DNA of 64,000 bases from RI-153 sp963752935 (GTDB lineage: Bacteria; Chloroflexota; Anaerolineae; Caldilineales; Caldilineaceae): NCBI GenBank assembly GCA_963752935.1, contig CAVWAL010000014.1, positions 1-64,000 on the forward strand, given 5' to 3'. Under the pieces are notes generated by a model that did not search any database, was not told the DNA's origin, and saw only the letters and a program-made list of their open reading frames with translations. Position numbers and translations under genes: made by a program. Shown in pieces: positions 32,431-40,515 of this stretch. Positions within the stretch are counted from its first letter, which is position 1; each line of letters begins with the position of its first letter.

Positions 32431-32780
32431 TTGCCACAGAGAACACAAAGAGCACAAAGCAGAAGAGGGAGGCGACCTTATCTATGTGTTCTTTGTGTTC
32501 TCTGTGGCGGTAAAGGCAGTAGGATTGCCACAAAGAACACAAAGAGCACAAAGCAGAAGAGGGAAGCAACCTTATCTCTGTGTTCTTTGTGTTCTCTGTG
32601 GCGGTAAAGGCAGTAGGATTGCCACAAAGAACGCATAGAACACAAAGCAGAAGAGGGAAGCAACCTTATCTCTGTGTTCTCTGTGTTCTCTGTGGCGGTA
32701 AAGGCAGTAGGATTGCCACAAAGAACGCATAGAACACAAAGCAGAAGGAAAGGCATTTATCTCTGTGTTCTCTATGGTAG
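32431..32780. repeat. 94-bp tandem repeat, 3.7 copies
   Basis: Units start at 32431, 32525, 32619 and 32713, exactly 94 bases apart; the last copy is partial and diverged after 32755. Each unit begins TTGCCACA and contains an inverted repeat (the 5' CACAAAGAACACAAAGAGC type against the 3' CTTTGTGTTCTCTGTGGC type), so each unit folds as a hairpin. Units 2 and 3 are nearly identical. Reading frames over it translate to repeated Thr-Glu-Asn or Leu-Cys-Val peptides and are not genes. 32781-32855 shows nothing. Confidence 0.9.
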
Positions 32781-32855
32781 TTCCCGCCACATTCGCTCTC
32801 TTGCCCGCTCCTTAGCTTCGCCGGTCGCAAAACTCTCGGTTTCAACGTGATACCC

Positions 32856-34331
32856 CTATAGGTCGGCGAGCAGAAGCTCGGCGGCCACCTTGCCCGACAA
32901 GGTCACCATGGGCACACCGCCGCCAGGATGGGTTGTGCCGCCCGCAAAATAGAGACCCTTGACTGCCCTGGATCGATTGTGCGGACGCCGAAACGCAGCC
33001 ATGCGGTCGTTGGACGACTGCCCGTAGAGGGCGCCGTTGCGGGCGGCGCTGATCGCTTCCAATTCCGGTGGGGTGATGATCCTCGTGTAGCGAAGGTGCC
33101 GGCGGATGTCGAGATCGAAGTGATCGGCCAGGCGTGTCAGCACGAGATCACGGTAGCTATTCGCCTGTGTCTGCCAGTTGAAACGTCCGTTTTCGGCAGG
33201 CGTGTTGACAAGCACAAACCAGTTCTCACAGCCCGGCGGCGCGTGATCCGCATCGCTCTTTGATGTGATGGCCACGTAGATCGTCGGTTCGCGCGGGGGC
33301 AGGCCGCGCCCGAAGATATCGCTAAACTCGTCCTCATAGTTGCCGCTGAAGAAGACGTTGTGATGGGCCAGCCCGGCGTGGCTCCGACCCACCCCTAACA
33401 ACAGAATGAAGCCCGACGACGACGGCTCCAATCGGGTCAACTGACTCAACTGGCGGCGCACTGAGGGGATCGGCGGCAGCAGGCGCTCGTGGACGGTGGT
33501 CACGTCGAGGTTGGCGACGACGTGGCCGGTTTCGATACGTTCACCCCCGGCCAGGCGCACGCCGGTGATCCGGTCCAGGTGCAGGTCAATACCGTCCACG
33601 GTGCAGCCGGTGCGGATCTCCACGCCCAGCTCCAGTGCCAGTCGCGCGAGAGCGTCTGCGATTTGCGAAATACCGCCTTGCGGGTAGAAGACTCCTTCGT
33701 TCAGTTCCACGTGGGCGATCACATTGAGCGTGGCCGGGGCCTGATAGGGCGAGGCGCCGGTGTAGGTAGCGAAGCGCCCTAACAATTGACGCGCCTGTTG
33801 CGAGTGGACAAAGCCTTCGATAGCCCGTTGCATAGGGCGCAGCGCGTCAGCCTGCATCATCCGCAACGGGTTGACCCGAAAGATTGTGCGCCAGGAAGGT
33901 GGTGGGCCGTAGATGAAGACATCCCCGGTGGCATCGTGAATTTGATTGGCATAGCGTAGGAAGGCCAGGTAACCCGCCTCGTCGCGGGGATCATAGGCGG
34001 CCAGTCGTCGCGCCGTCAGCGCCGGATCTGCATCAACATCCAGCAACGAGCCGTCGGGGAAAAAATAGCGGGTGAGCGGTTCCAGTGGGAGTAGGGTCAG
34101 ATAATCGTCCAGACGGCGACCGGCGCGGCGAAAGAGCTCCTCAAAGACCCAACGCATGGTGATCACCGATGGCCCGGTATCCCAGCGGAAGCCGTCGATC
34201 TCGAACTGTCCCATCTTGCCGCCGACACGCTCATTCTGTTCGAGCACGATCACGCGTTGCCCTGCTGCCGCCAGGTGGATCGCGGCCGACAAGCCACCGA
34301 TCCCAGCGCCGATAATGACAATGTTGGACAA
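32856..34331 (-). CDS. crtI: Phytoene desaturase family carotenoid oxidase
   Basis: 491 residues. Dinucleotide-binding motif at the N-terminus: IVIIGAGIGGLSAAIHLAA, then VIVLEQNERVGGKMGQF and GFRWDTGPSVITM. The C-terminal family motif is GLYFAGGTTHPGGGVPMVTL then SGKVAAELLL. The length and both signatures are typical of CrtI/CrtN/CrtD-type FAD-dependent desaturases and carotenoid oxygenases, so the exact step (phytoene desaturation, 4,4'-diapo route, or terminal oxidation) cannot be told. No phytoene synthase is in the window. The next gene upstream on the same strand is a membrane glycosyltransferase, a common partner in glycosylated carotenoid synthesis. Confidence 0.85.
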   Translation of the reverse strand: MSNIVIIGAGIGGLSAAIHLAAAGQRVIVLEQNERVGGKMGQFEIDGFRWDTGPSVITMRWVFEELFRRAGRRLDDYLTLLPLEPLTRYFFPDGSLLDVDADPALTARRLAAYDPRDEAGYLAFLRYANQIHDATGDVFIYGPPPSWRTIFRVNPLRMMQADALRPMQRAIEGFVHSQQARQLLGRFATYTGASPYQAPATLNVIAHVELNEGVFYPQGGISQIADALARLALELGVEIRTGCTVDGIDLHLDRITGVRLAGGERIETGHVVANLDVTTVHERLLPPIPSVRRQLSQLTRLEPSSSGFILLLGVGRSHAGLAHHNVFFSGNYEDEFSDIFGRGLPPREPTIYVAITSKSDADHAPPGCENWFVLVNTPAENGRFNWQTQANSYRDLVLTRLADHFDLDIRRHLRYTRIITPPELEAISAARNGALYGQSSNDRMAAFRRPHNRSRAVKGLYFAGGTTHPGGGVPMVTLSGKVAAELLLADL

Positions 34332-34493
34332 TGAAGGCTCCTTGTTCGTGCAACGCTACGCTGACTAAAGTGCAGCAACTTTGAAAACCCGAATGTGAAC
34401 GGCGTCGGTTGAGTCGCTCGGGGCCTGGGCAGGGCACATCGAAACGGGTGCGTCCCAAGTTTTTCGGTTCTGATCTTCAGGGCAGCTACCCAG

Positions 34494-34553
34494 AACGGAC
34501 CGGCACGGAGGCCGGTCCCTACCCGTAGGGATGGACCTCCGTGTCCATCCGTT
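34494..34553. repeat. Imperfect 29-bp palindrome
   Basis: Arms 34494-34522 and 34525-34553 match at 23 of 29 positions with a 2-nt centre. It lies in the 386-bp gap between the glycosyltransferase and crtI. The remainder of the gap (34332-34493 and 34554-34717) shows no gene. It may be a decayed member of the dispersed hairpin families of this genome. Confidence 0.6.
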
Positions 34554-34717
34554 GTGGCTTCCCGGTAGACATGGACCCACCCAATACTATGGGACACACC
34601 CCATCGAAACCTGTTACCGAAAGACGGTCAGGTGCATCGCACAGGTCTGGTTGCGTTGCCCTTGGATCGCGACAGGCTGCGCTGTGAACGAGGTGGTGCG
34701 ATCTCGCTTCTGCGCTG

Positions 34718-35848
34718 TCATGCTCCTTTGCCCACGATTCTACCCTTCCACACCGGCCCGCCGTAGCGCCACTGCCACCAGAGCGATTGGAAGGCGATCC
34801 GTGTCATGAGCATCACCGATATGGGCAGGAAGATGGCGTCGGCGGCGCGCTGTTGGCTGTGGATGGCCGTCAGGCCGCGCAAGGCGATCCCCCACAGGGC
34901 CAGCCCCAACGGCCACCACGGCCACCCGGGCACGGCCATCCCTACTGCGCCCGCGATCAAGGCGATCCACGGGCCGAGGAAGACGACCCAGTGGAAGAGC
35001 GTGGACGCTATGAGCCCGGCTGCGCTGCCGTAGCCTTTGAGAATGTTTTTGGCGTAGCCATCGCGCACCTCGCCCCAGGAGCGGTACATGCGACAGCCGA
35101 TCAGGTGGTTGCCCTCGGCCATGCGCAGCCGTAGTCCACGTGCTTTGGCCAGCCGCGCCAGCGTTACGTCTTCAAGGACGTTGGCGCGCACCGCTTCGTG
35201 CCCCCCTACGGCCGCGTAGGCTGCACGACGAAAGGCGATAGATTGACCGTTGGCGGCGGCAAAGAGGGCAAGCGGGCTGTGATGCACAAAGAGGATGGGC
35301 AAGTATGCGTGGACGACCATGGCCATAAGGGGCACCACCAGCCGCTCACCCCAAGAGAGGGTAGTCTGCGTTGGCCAGATGGTGAGCAGATCGGCGTGCG
35401 TTCGCTCCATCTCGGCCAGCAATGCACCCAACGCAACAGGAGACCAGCGCACATCTGCATCGGTGAAGATCAGGATCTCACCTTGGGCCGCCTGTGCCAG
35501 TTGTTGGCAGGCCCAGTTCTTGCCCAGCCAGCCAGGCGGCAGATCCGACCCGGGCAGCACACGCAGCCGTGGATCACCGTTTGCCGCGATCTGCGCCAGC
35601 GCGCCGGTGCCGTCCGTCGAGTGATCGTCGAGGATCAACACTTCCAGGTCAATCGTTGCCTGGGACAGCAGCGCGCAGACGGTCTGGCCGATCACGGCGG
35701 CTTCATTGCGCGCCGGTACCAGGAATGAAACACGCTGACGGGCCGGTGCAGCGCTGGGCCTCAGCTTTGGGAACGTCCACCAATTGAGCAGCAAAATGCC
35801 GCTCATGCCCAAGAGCACGACTGTCACAAAGAATTGGGAGATCAGCAT
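34718..35848 (-). CDS. Membrane-bound family 2 glycosyltransferase (CrtQ/HpnB-like)
   Basis: 376 residues. N-terminal helix (about 2-24). GT2 domain: VSFLVPARNEAAVIGQTV, LEVLILDDHSTDGTGAL, GWLGKNWACQQLAQAA, EILIFTDADVRWSPVALGAL (the DxD metal site) and a VLEDVTLARLAKARGLRLR acceptor segment. About three C-terminal helices (about 270-350). This layout fits glycosyltransferases acting on lipid-like acceptors, such as carotenoid (CrtQ, CruC) or hopanoid-associated HpnB. Being next to crtI, I infer carotenoid glycosylation. Confidence 0.75.
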   Translation of the reverse strand: MLISQFFVTVVLLGMSGILLLNWWTFPKLRPSAAPARQRVSFLVPARNEAAVIGQTVCALLSQATIDLEVLILDDHSTDGTGALAQIAANGDPRLRVLPGSDLPPGWLGKNWACQQLAQAAQGEILIFTDADVRWSPVALGALLAEMERTHADLLTIWPTQTTLSWGERLVVPLMAMVVHAYLPILFVHHSPLALFAAANGQSIAFRRAAYAAVGGHEAVRANVLEDVTLARLAKARGLRLRMAEGNHLIGCRMYRSWGEVRDGYAKNILKGYGSAAGLIASTLFHWVVFLGPWIALIAGAVGMAVPGWPWWPLGLALWGIALRGLTAIHSQQRAADAIFLPISVMLMTRIAFQSLWWQWRYGGPVWKGRIVGKGA

Positions 35849-35970
35849 AGGTCACACCGTATGCAAGAATGAGTTCGTTTGGGTATGATACCCGCGCTCT
35901 GGCCCTGTGGCGAATTGACGGGATGGGCACTGTCATGAACCGGACCAACGCGGTCTGGCGCGTGACAAAG

Positions 35971-36008
35971 CAAGAGCCGGTGGATCTCGGATGATCTACC
36001 GACTCTTG
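35971..36008 (-). terminator. Hairpin downstream of cheW
   Basis: A roughly 16-bp stem with three mismatches (CAAGAG...CTCTTG as outer arms) lies about 60 bases after the cheW stop, read on the minus strand, and is followed by CTTTGT. It is a likely terminator. Confidence 0.4.
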
Positions 36009-36066
36009 TATGGCGGTTATTGATTCGCAAGTCTGTTTGAAACGAGCCGTTCGCCGGTTTCGATGA

Positions 36067-36567
36067 TTACGCAGGCTCTGCCATGTTGAGTTCATCCAGC
36101 TCCTGGACGGTGAGCAACTTGTCGAGATCGAACAGGACAACCAGCCGATTCTCTATTTTGGCAATTGAGCGCAAGAACTTGCTGCGTTCTGTGGTGACAA
36201 ATTGCGATGGGGCGACAATCGCCTCTGACGGCACTTTAATCACTTCGCGCACATCATCTACGAGCAGGCCCAATCCCTGATCCCCAACCTGCACGACCAT
36301 GATTCGAGTTTCCTGCTCGGTCTCGGTCTGCGGTAACCCGAGACGCTTGCGCAGGTTCATCACAGGAGTAATGTCGCCGCGAAGATTGATAACCCCCTCG
36401 ATAAAGGGAGGAGATTGGGGCAATTTCGTAATCTCTTGTACTTCGTTGACCTCGCGGACCCGGGCAATATCGACACCGTAGTATTCATTGCATAGCGTGA
36501 AGAGAACCAGATGTTCTTCCGCTGATCCTGCCACTTTGCTTGTCTGCAGCGTAGAGTCTACAGGCAT
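36067..36567 (-). CDS. cheW: CheW chemotaxis coupling protein
   Basis: 166 residues. SH3-like double barrel typical of CheW: HLVLFTLCNEYYGVDIARVR, EVQEITKLPQSPPFIEGVIN, LRGDITPVMNLRKRLG, IMVVQVGDQGLGLLVDDVRE and NRLVVLFDLDKLLT. The INLRG..P..(N)LR element that binds CheA P5 and receptor tips is intact. It lies downstream of the methyl-accepting protein gene in the same direction, but a strong terminator (36621) separates them, so it probably has its own promoter. No cheA or cheY is in the window. Confidence 0.92.
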   Translation of the reverse strand: MPVDSTLQTSKVAGSAEEHLVLFTLCNEYYGVDIARVREVNEVQEITKLPQSPPFIEGVINLRGDITPVMNLRKRLGLPQTETEQETRIMVVQVGDQGLGLLVDDVREVIKVPSEAIVAPSQFVTTERSKFLRSIAKIENRLVVLFDLDKLLTVQELDELNMAEPA

Positions 36568-36620
36568 GGATCGATCTCCTTTGGCGGCTAACGCGGGCTC
36601 AGCGCGCTGCCTTGTTATCC

Positions 36621-36660
36621 AGAAAAGAGGGTGCTGGGCTAACCCAACACCCTCTTTTCT
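36621..36660 (-). terminator. Terminator of the chemoreceptor gene
   Basis: An 18-bp stem with one mismatch (36621-36638 with 36643-36660) whose outer part is AGAAAAGAGG/CCTCTTTTCT. It starts 20 bases after the receptor stop. Confidence 0.75.
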
Positions 36661-36680
36661 AACTGTTTCGGCTCTTGAAT

Positions 36681-38360
36681 TTAGTTGGCGGACAGGGCGT
36701 GGGCACGGCCTTTGACATCGTGTTTGGCGAGTTTGGCGACGGGTTCCTTGCCGTGGCCGTTGCCGTTGCCATTGCTGGGGATGTTGTTGGCATAGGAAGC
36801 AGCCTGAGCCGCCTGCACCTCAGTGCGGAAGTGGCTGACCTGCTCCAACAGTTCCTGAGCCATGTAGGCCAGTTGAGCGGCGGAAGCCACAGTCTGTTCG
36901 ACCTGGGCGCTGACCTCTTCGGTAGCGGCCGAGACCTCTTCGGCGGCGGCGCTGTTCTCTTCAGAAACGGCGGAGACATCTTCCACCGACTGCATCACCT
37001 CATCGGTGCTGCCGGCCAACTGCTCGGCGGCGGCGCTATTGCTCTGCACCACCGACGCCACCTGCTCCATCAAGCCCTGAAGTTCGTGGTTGCCTGCGTT
37101 CATGTCTACCACGGCCTGGCCCAACTGCTGAATCTGTGACTGCACCTGTGTCACGGCGGACTGGATGCGCATGAGTACCTGCTCGGTGTCGCCGGCCAGC
37201 GTCAAGCCCTGGTCCACTTCCTGGCGACTCTCATCCATCGCGGTGACGGCCTGCGTGGCGGTGGACTGGACGGCCTGCACGATGCCCGTAATCTCACCGG
37301 CGGCACGACCGGCCTGCTCGGCCAGCTTACGCACTTCGTCTGCGACCACGGCGAACCCCTTGCCATGTTCACCGGCTCGCGCCGCTTCGATGGCGGCGTT
37401 GAGCGCCAACAGGTTGGTGCGTTCGGCGATCTCGTCGATGGTCTGTACAATCGTACCGATTTCCTGGCTGCGGCTGCTCATCTCGACCACACGGTCGGCC
37501 ACGTTGCGGGTCTTGGTGGCAATCAGGCGCATCCCGTTGATGGTCTTGCTGACGGTGTTGACGCCGTCCTGCGTGGCGGTGCCGGTCTCTTTGACGGCAG
37601 AGCGGCTCTCTTCGGTGGCCGCCTGCACCTGCTGAATGGCGACGACCAGACGACCCTGTAAGGTGCGGCTCATCTCGCCCACGCTGCTGGTCTGCTGGCG
37701 AGCACCCTCGGCAATACCCAGGATCGACTGCGTCTGCTGTTCGATGATGTGCCGTGTGCCTTCCAGGCTATGACTCTGCTGGGTGTTGGCCTCGGCAACC
37801 TGACTGATGGTCAGGGCAATCTGCTGCGTGGCCTGACCGGCCTGACCGGAGGCATCATTGAGTTGCTGGCTGGCGCTGGTCACACTTTCGGCGCTGCGCC
37901 GCACATTGCGGATGAGGCTGCGCAGGTTGCCCGACATTTCGCTGAAGGCGCTGCCGGTAATCTGCAAGCGGTCGATGATGGTATTGAACGATTCGGCCAT
38001 CCTGCCCACCTCATCGCGTGAGGAGATGGACAGCGGTTGCACCGTCATTTCTACCTGGCGCTCCGAGAGGTCGCCCTGGGCCATCAGTTCCAGTTCGTTG
38101 GCCAGATTGGTCAGGTCGATTTCCGCGATCTGGGTGGACGCCTTGACCACGGCATTGAGCGGCCCGGTGATGCTGCGCGAGATGACCCAACCCAGGCTGA
38201 GCCCCAGGACCACGGCGAAGGCGATGGTGGCAATCAGGATCCAACGGGTCTGCGCCACAAGGCTGGTGGAGGCGTCGGCCTGCGCCTTGAAATCGACGCC
38301 GACACTGGCCGACATGGCCGAGGCACTCTCGCGTACTTCTGGGCCGACGACGTCGAGCAC
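36681..38360 (-). CDS. Methyl-accepting chemotaxis protein, C-terminal frame (end of sensor, TM2, HAMP, signalling domain)
   Basis: 559 residues in this frame, which is the direct continuation of the frame at 38392-39162 after one base too many near 38397 (GAGCC in place of GAGC). Contents: end of the periplasmic bundle; TM2 at about 40-62 (ILIATIAFAVVLGLSLGWVI); HAMP (about 63-140, with RDEVGRMAESFNTIIDRLQ); a long coiled coil; and the receptor tip EIAERTNLLALNAAIEAARA then GEHGKGFAVVADEVRKLAEQ. No C-terminal NWETF-type CheR tether is seen; the tail is Asn/Gly-rich (NGNGNGHGKEP). It senses an unknown ligand and signals to CheA with CheW. Confidence 0.85.
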   Translation of the reverse strand: MLDVVGPEVRESASAMSASVGVDFKAQADASTSLVAQTRWILIATIAFAVVLGLSLGWVISRSITGPLNAVVKASTQIAEIDLTNLANELELMAQGDLSERQVEMTVQPLSISSRDEVGRMAESFNTIIDRLQITGSAFSEMSGNLRSLIRNVRRSAESVTSASQQLNDASGQAGQATQQIALTISQVAEANTQQSHSLEGTRHIIEQQTQSILGIAEGARQQTSSVGEMSRTLQGRLVVAIQQVQAATEESRSAVKETGTATQDGVNTVSKTINGMRLIATKTRNVADRVVEMSSRSQEIGTIVQTIDEIAERTNLLALNAAIEAARAGEHGKGFAVVADEVRKLAEQAGRAAGEITGIVQAVQSTATQAVTAMDESRQEVDQGLTLAGDTEQVLMRIQSAVTQVQSQIQQLGQAVVDMNAGNHELQGLMEQVASVVQSNSAAAEQLAGSTDEVMQSVEDVSAVSEENSAAAEEVSAATEEVSAQVEQTVASAAQLAYMAQELLEQVSHFRTEVQAAQAASYANNIPSNGNGNGHGKEPVAKLAKHDVKGRAHALSAN

Positions 38361-38391
38361 AGTGGTAGTCAGCTCGTTCTGCCGCGCATAG

Positions 38392-39162
38392 TCATCTTGC
38401 AGGCTCGTCGAAGCCGGTCTTGTACGCTTCGAGGGCGGCCAGGGCTTCTTCGGCCAGTCGCCGTTGTGCGGGCGTCGTCAGTTCTGGATAGGCTTCGTCA
38501 TAGGCGGCCAGCGCTTCGGCGTAGCGCTGCTCGAAGGCAGTAACCCACTGGGGGTCGCCGACCTGCAAATACTTGAAGGCGTTGAAACGCATCAGCAAGA
38601 GGGCTGCCTGAACGTTTCCGCTGTGCTGCACTGCGGTGAGGTTGCCGGCGTCGAAGGCGCTGTTGCGCAGTTGACGCAGCTTCTCTTCGGCCAGCGGCCC
38701 TTCGACGTCGAGGCTGCCGGAGACGACCTGGTTGCGAGACTGAATCAGCCCAACCACTTCAGAGAAGGTGGCTTCGTAGGCGTCCACATCTTTGTGGATC
38801 TCCTGAAGGATCTCTACCCGTTCAGCCTTGGTGATGGCCACATCGGCTTCGTCCAGAACCTTGTGGAGCAGCGTGAGCTCCTCGTTATACCGGGTCAGAA
38901 AGGCGTCTTGTGGGTCGCGGATGTACTTGTTGGCGTAGAAGCGCACCAGCAGGATGTCTTGGACGATTGACTCGGAGATTCGCTGATCCTCGGCCAGATT
39001 GGTGGCGAGGTCGGTCACCTTGCCGTTGATCTGGTCCAACTGTACCAGAGCCACACCGCCGACAATCGCCATCAAAGCCAGCGCGATCACGTAACCGGCG
39101 ATAATTTTGGTTCCCACTTTCAGATTCCCGAAGAAAGTTTTCACGAGATTCCCTTCTGACAT
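38392..39162 (-). CDS. Methyl-accepting chemotaxis protein, N-terminal frame (TM1 and four-helix-bundle sensor)
   Basis: 256 residues from ATG 39162. TM1 at about 17-40 (KIIAGYVIALALMAIVGGVA) is followed by a long helical region rich in heptads, typical of the 4HB_MCP sensor (LDQINGKVTDLATNLAEDQR, LLVRFYANKYIRDPQDAFL, VLDEADVAITKAERVEIL). The frame ends early at a TGA at 38392-38394 because of one extra C; without it the sequence runs on as ELQDDYARQNELTTTVLD into the next frame. Together they make a normal receptor of about 825 residues. This is either a sequencing error or a recent pseudogene. Confidence 0.8.
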   Translation of the reverse strand: MSEGNLVKTFFGNLKVGTKIIAGYVIALALMAIVGGVALVQLDQINGKVTDLATNLAEDQRISESIVQDILLVRFYANKYIRDPQDAFLTRYNEELTLLHKVLDEADVAITKAERVEILQEIHKDVDAYEATFSEVVGLIQSRNQVVSGSLDVEGPLAEEKLRQLRNSAFDAGNLTAVQHSGNVQAALLLMRFNAFKYLQVGDPQWVTAFEQRYAEALAAYDEAYPELTTPAQRRLAEEALAALEAYKTGFDEPAR

Positions 39163-39358
39163 GATTAGTTTACGGAAAGTTAAGTTTATACTTGCTATTT
39201 TCGACTTGTTCTGGGCTTCCCTACATACGCTATATCTTGTAACAATTGTCAGCGTGATTGGTGGCATGTGGAAGGAAGTTCAGGGCTTTGGCGCATACCG
39301 GCACCATCCGATGTATGTTACACTCATGTCAGACGGTTGCTTCCTCCTCCTCCTGGTG

Positions 39359-39401
39359 ATGCAAGAGCGCTCTGATTCAGCGAATCAGAGCGCTCTTGCA
39401 T
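39359..39401. repeat. Perfect 20-bp inverted repeat with 3-nt loop
   Basis: Arms 39359-39378 and 39382-39401 are exact complements around AGC. It stands in the 338-bp region between divergent gene starts (39162 minus, 39501 plus), so it ends neither gene. No clear promoter boxes were found around it. It may be an operator, an attenuator, or another inserted hairpin element. Confidence 0.7.
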
Positions 39402-39500
39402 ATCCTGGCCTGGTGCCGATCGCCTGCTGCAGAAGCAAGTGGCCTACCCCTGTAGGTAAGGATAAATTCAACTTATGCACAGAAATCTGAAGGGAAACAC

Positions 39501-40100
39501 ATGGACGAAGTAAGGCAACAGGTTTCGCCTTCAATAAACTATCATATTGATGCTGAGGATCGCGTCGTTTTCGTCGACGATGATTGGTTGCGCTTCGCAC
39601 AAGAAAATGATGCGCCCTGGCTGACGCCGGGCACGGTGATCGGTTCGTCTCTGTGGGCTCATATTACCGACGAAAACACACGCACCATCTATCAAATGCT
39701 GCTGGCTGAGGTGCGCGAGCGTAACGCGATGATGGCGTTTCCCTTTCGATGCGATGGCCCAGAGTGTCGCCGCTTCATGCGCATGCACATCACCCCCCTG
39801 GGCGAAGGTCTTATCGCATTTAAGAGCCAGTTGCTGCACATTGAAGCGCGCCCCCCAATGATCCTGTTGGATATGCGCCTCGATCGTTCAGATGAATTCA
39901 TCACAGTTTGCAGTTGGTGTAATCGCATGGCGCTCCCCAACCAGGAATGGGTGGAGGTTGAGGCAGGGGTGATCTACCTGCAACTGCTGGATGCCTACCG
40001 CCTGCCACAGCTTACGCACGGCATATGTTCTGACTGTCACCTGCAATGGGATCGGAAGGTGGCTGAGTTTCGGGCAAAGCGTAGCGTGGAATTAGCATGA
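39501..40100 (+). CDS. PAS-like sensor protein with C-terminal Cys pairs
   Basis: 199 residues. The N-terminal half has a PAS pattern (INYHIDAEDRVVFVDDDWLR, then ARGW-like SSLWAHITDENTRTIYQML, then FPFRCDGPECRRFMRMHITP). The C-terminal half has two Cys pairs about 45 residues apart: VCSWCNRMALPNQEWVEVE and LTHGICSDCHLQW. This CxWC...HGxCxxC ending is seen after PAS or receiver domains in many environmental bacteria and is likely a metal or redox site. No output domain is present. It faces the chemoreceptor gene from the other side of a hairpin. Confidence 0.65.
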   Translation: MDEVRQQVSPSINYHIDAEDRVVFVDDDWLRFAQENDAPWLTPGTVIGSSLWAHITDENTRTIYQMLLAEVRERNAMMAFPFRCDGPECRRFMRMHITPLGEGLIAFKSQLLHIEARPPMILLDMRLDRSDEFITVCSWCNRMALPNQEWVEVEAGVIYLQLLDAYRLPQLTHGICSDCHLQWDRKVAEFRAKRSVELA

Positions 40101-40172
40101 ACTGCGTTTGTCGTGGTCCCGACAAATATTGCGGCGGAGGAGACAACTGCTCTGGCTGGAAATCACTTCAGC

Positions 40173-40398
40173 AATTCCAAATTTGGCTTGACCAGGGGGA
40201 CTAGCGCCGGTTGAGTCCGACCGCAGCGGTCGGCGCCCGGAGCTTGCGGAGGGCTAAGGCGCAGCGCCTGTGCCAAACGAACCAGCGGGTTCGACGACGA
40301 TCCAGTGTTGACCCGCTCCCTTGATTTCGTAATACGCTGCGCACTCAATCGGCGGTCGCTAACCCTGGTTTGCCGTTTGTATCTTCAAATTTGGAATT
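40173..40398. mobile_element. MITE-like element with imperfect terminal inverted repeats
   Basis: The ends are a perfect 13-bp inverted repeat (40173-40185, 40386-40398). The complementarity continues inward in patches (ACCAGGG, TTGAGT, CGCAGCG), with offsets, for about 60 bases on each side. The centre contains GGCGCAGCGCCTG. There is no coding frame. It fills most of the 415-bp gap before the clostripain-type gene; 40399-40515 carries that gene's leader with AAGGAGAG before its ATG. Confidence 0.5.
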
Positions 40399-40515
40399 CC
40401 TGGAAATCGCTAAAAAATAGTTGCGTAGAGGTGTGGATTGTAGTACGATCGGGTTCTCCAATCGGCAAATCAAATAGATCGTGTCCAGCGACGCCAGACG
40501 TCCAAGGAGAGCAGA

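Noticed and set aside
32431..32780. CRISPR-like array
   Set aside because: The repeat is a 94-bp direct tandem with no variable spacers, and each unit is itself an inverted repeat. No cas gene is in the window.
32267..32790. Open frames on both strands coding repeated Thr-Glu-Asn or Leu-Cys-Val peptides
   Set aside because: They are translations of the tandem repeat in many frames, without ribosome sites or protein-like composition.
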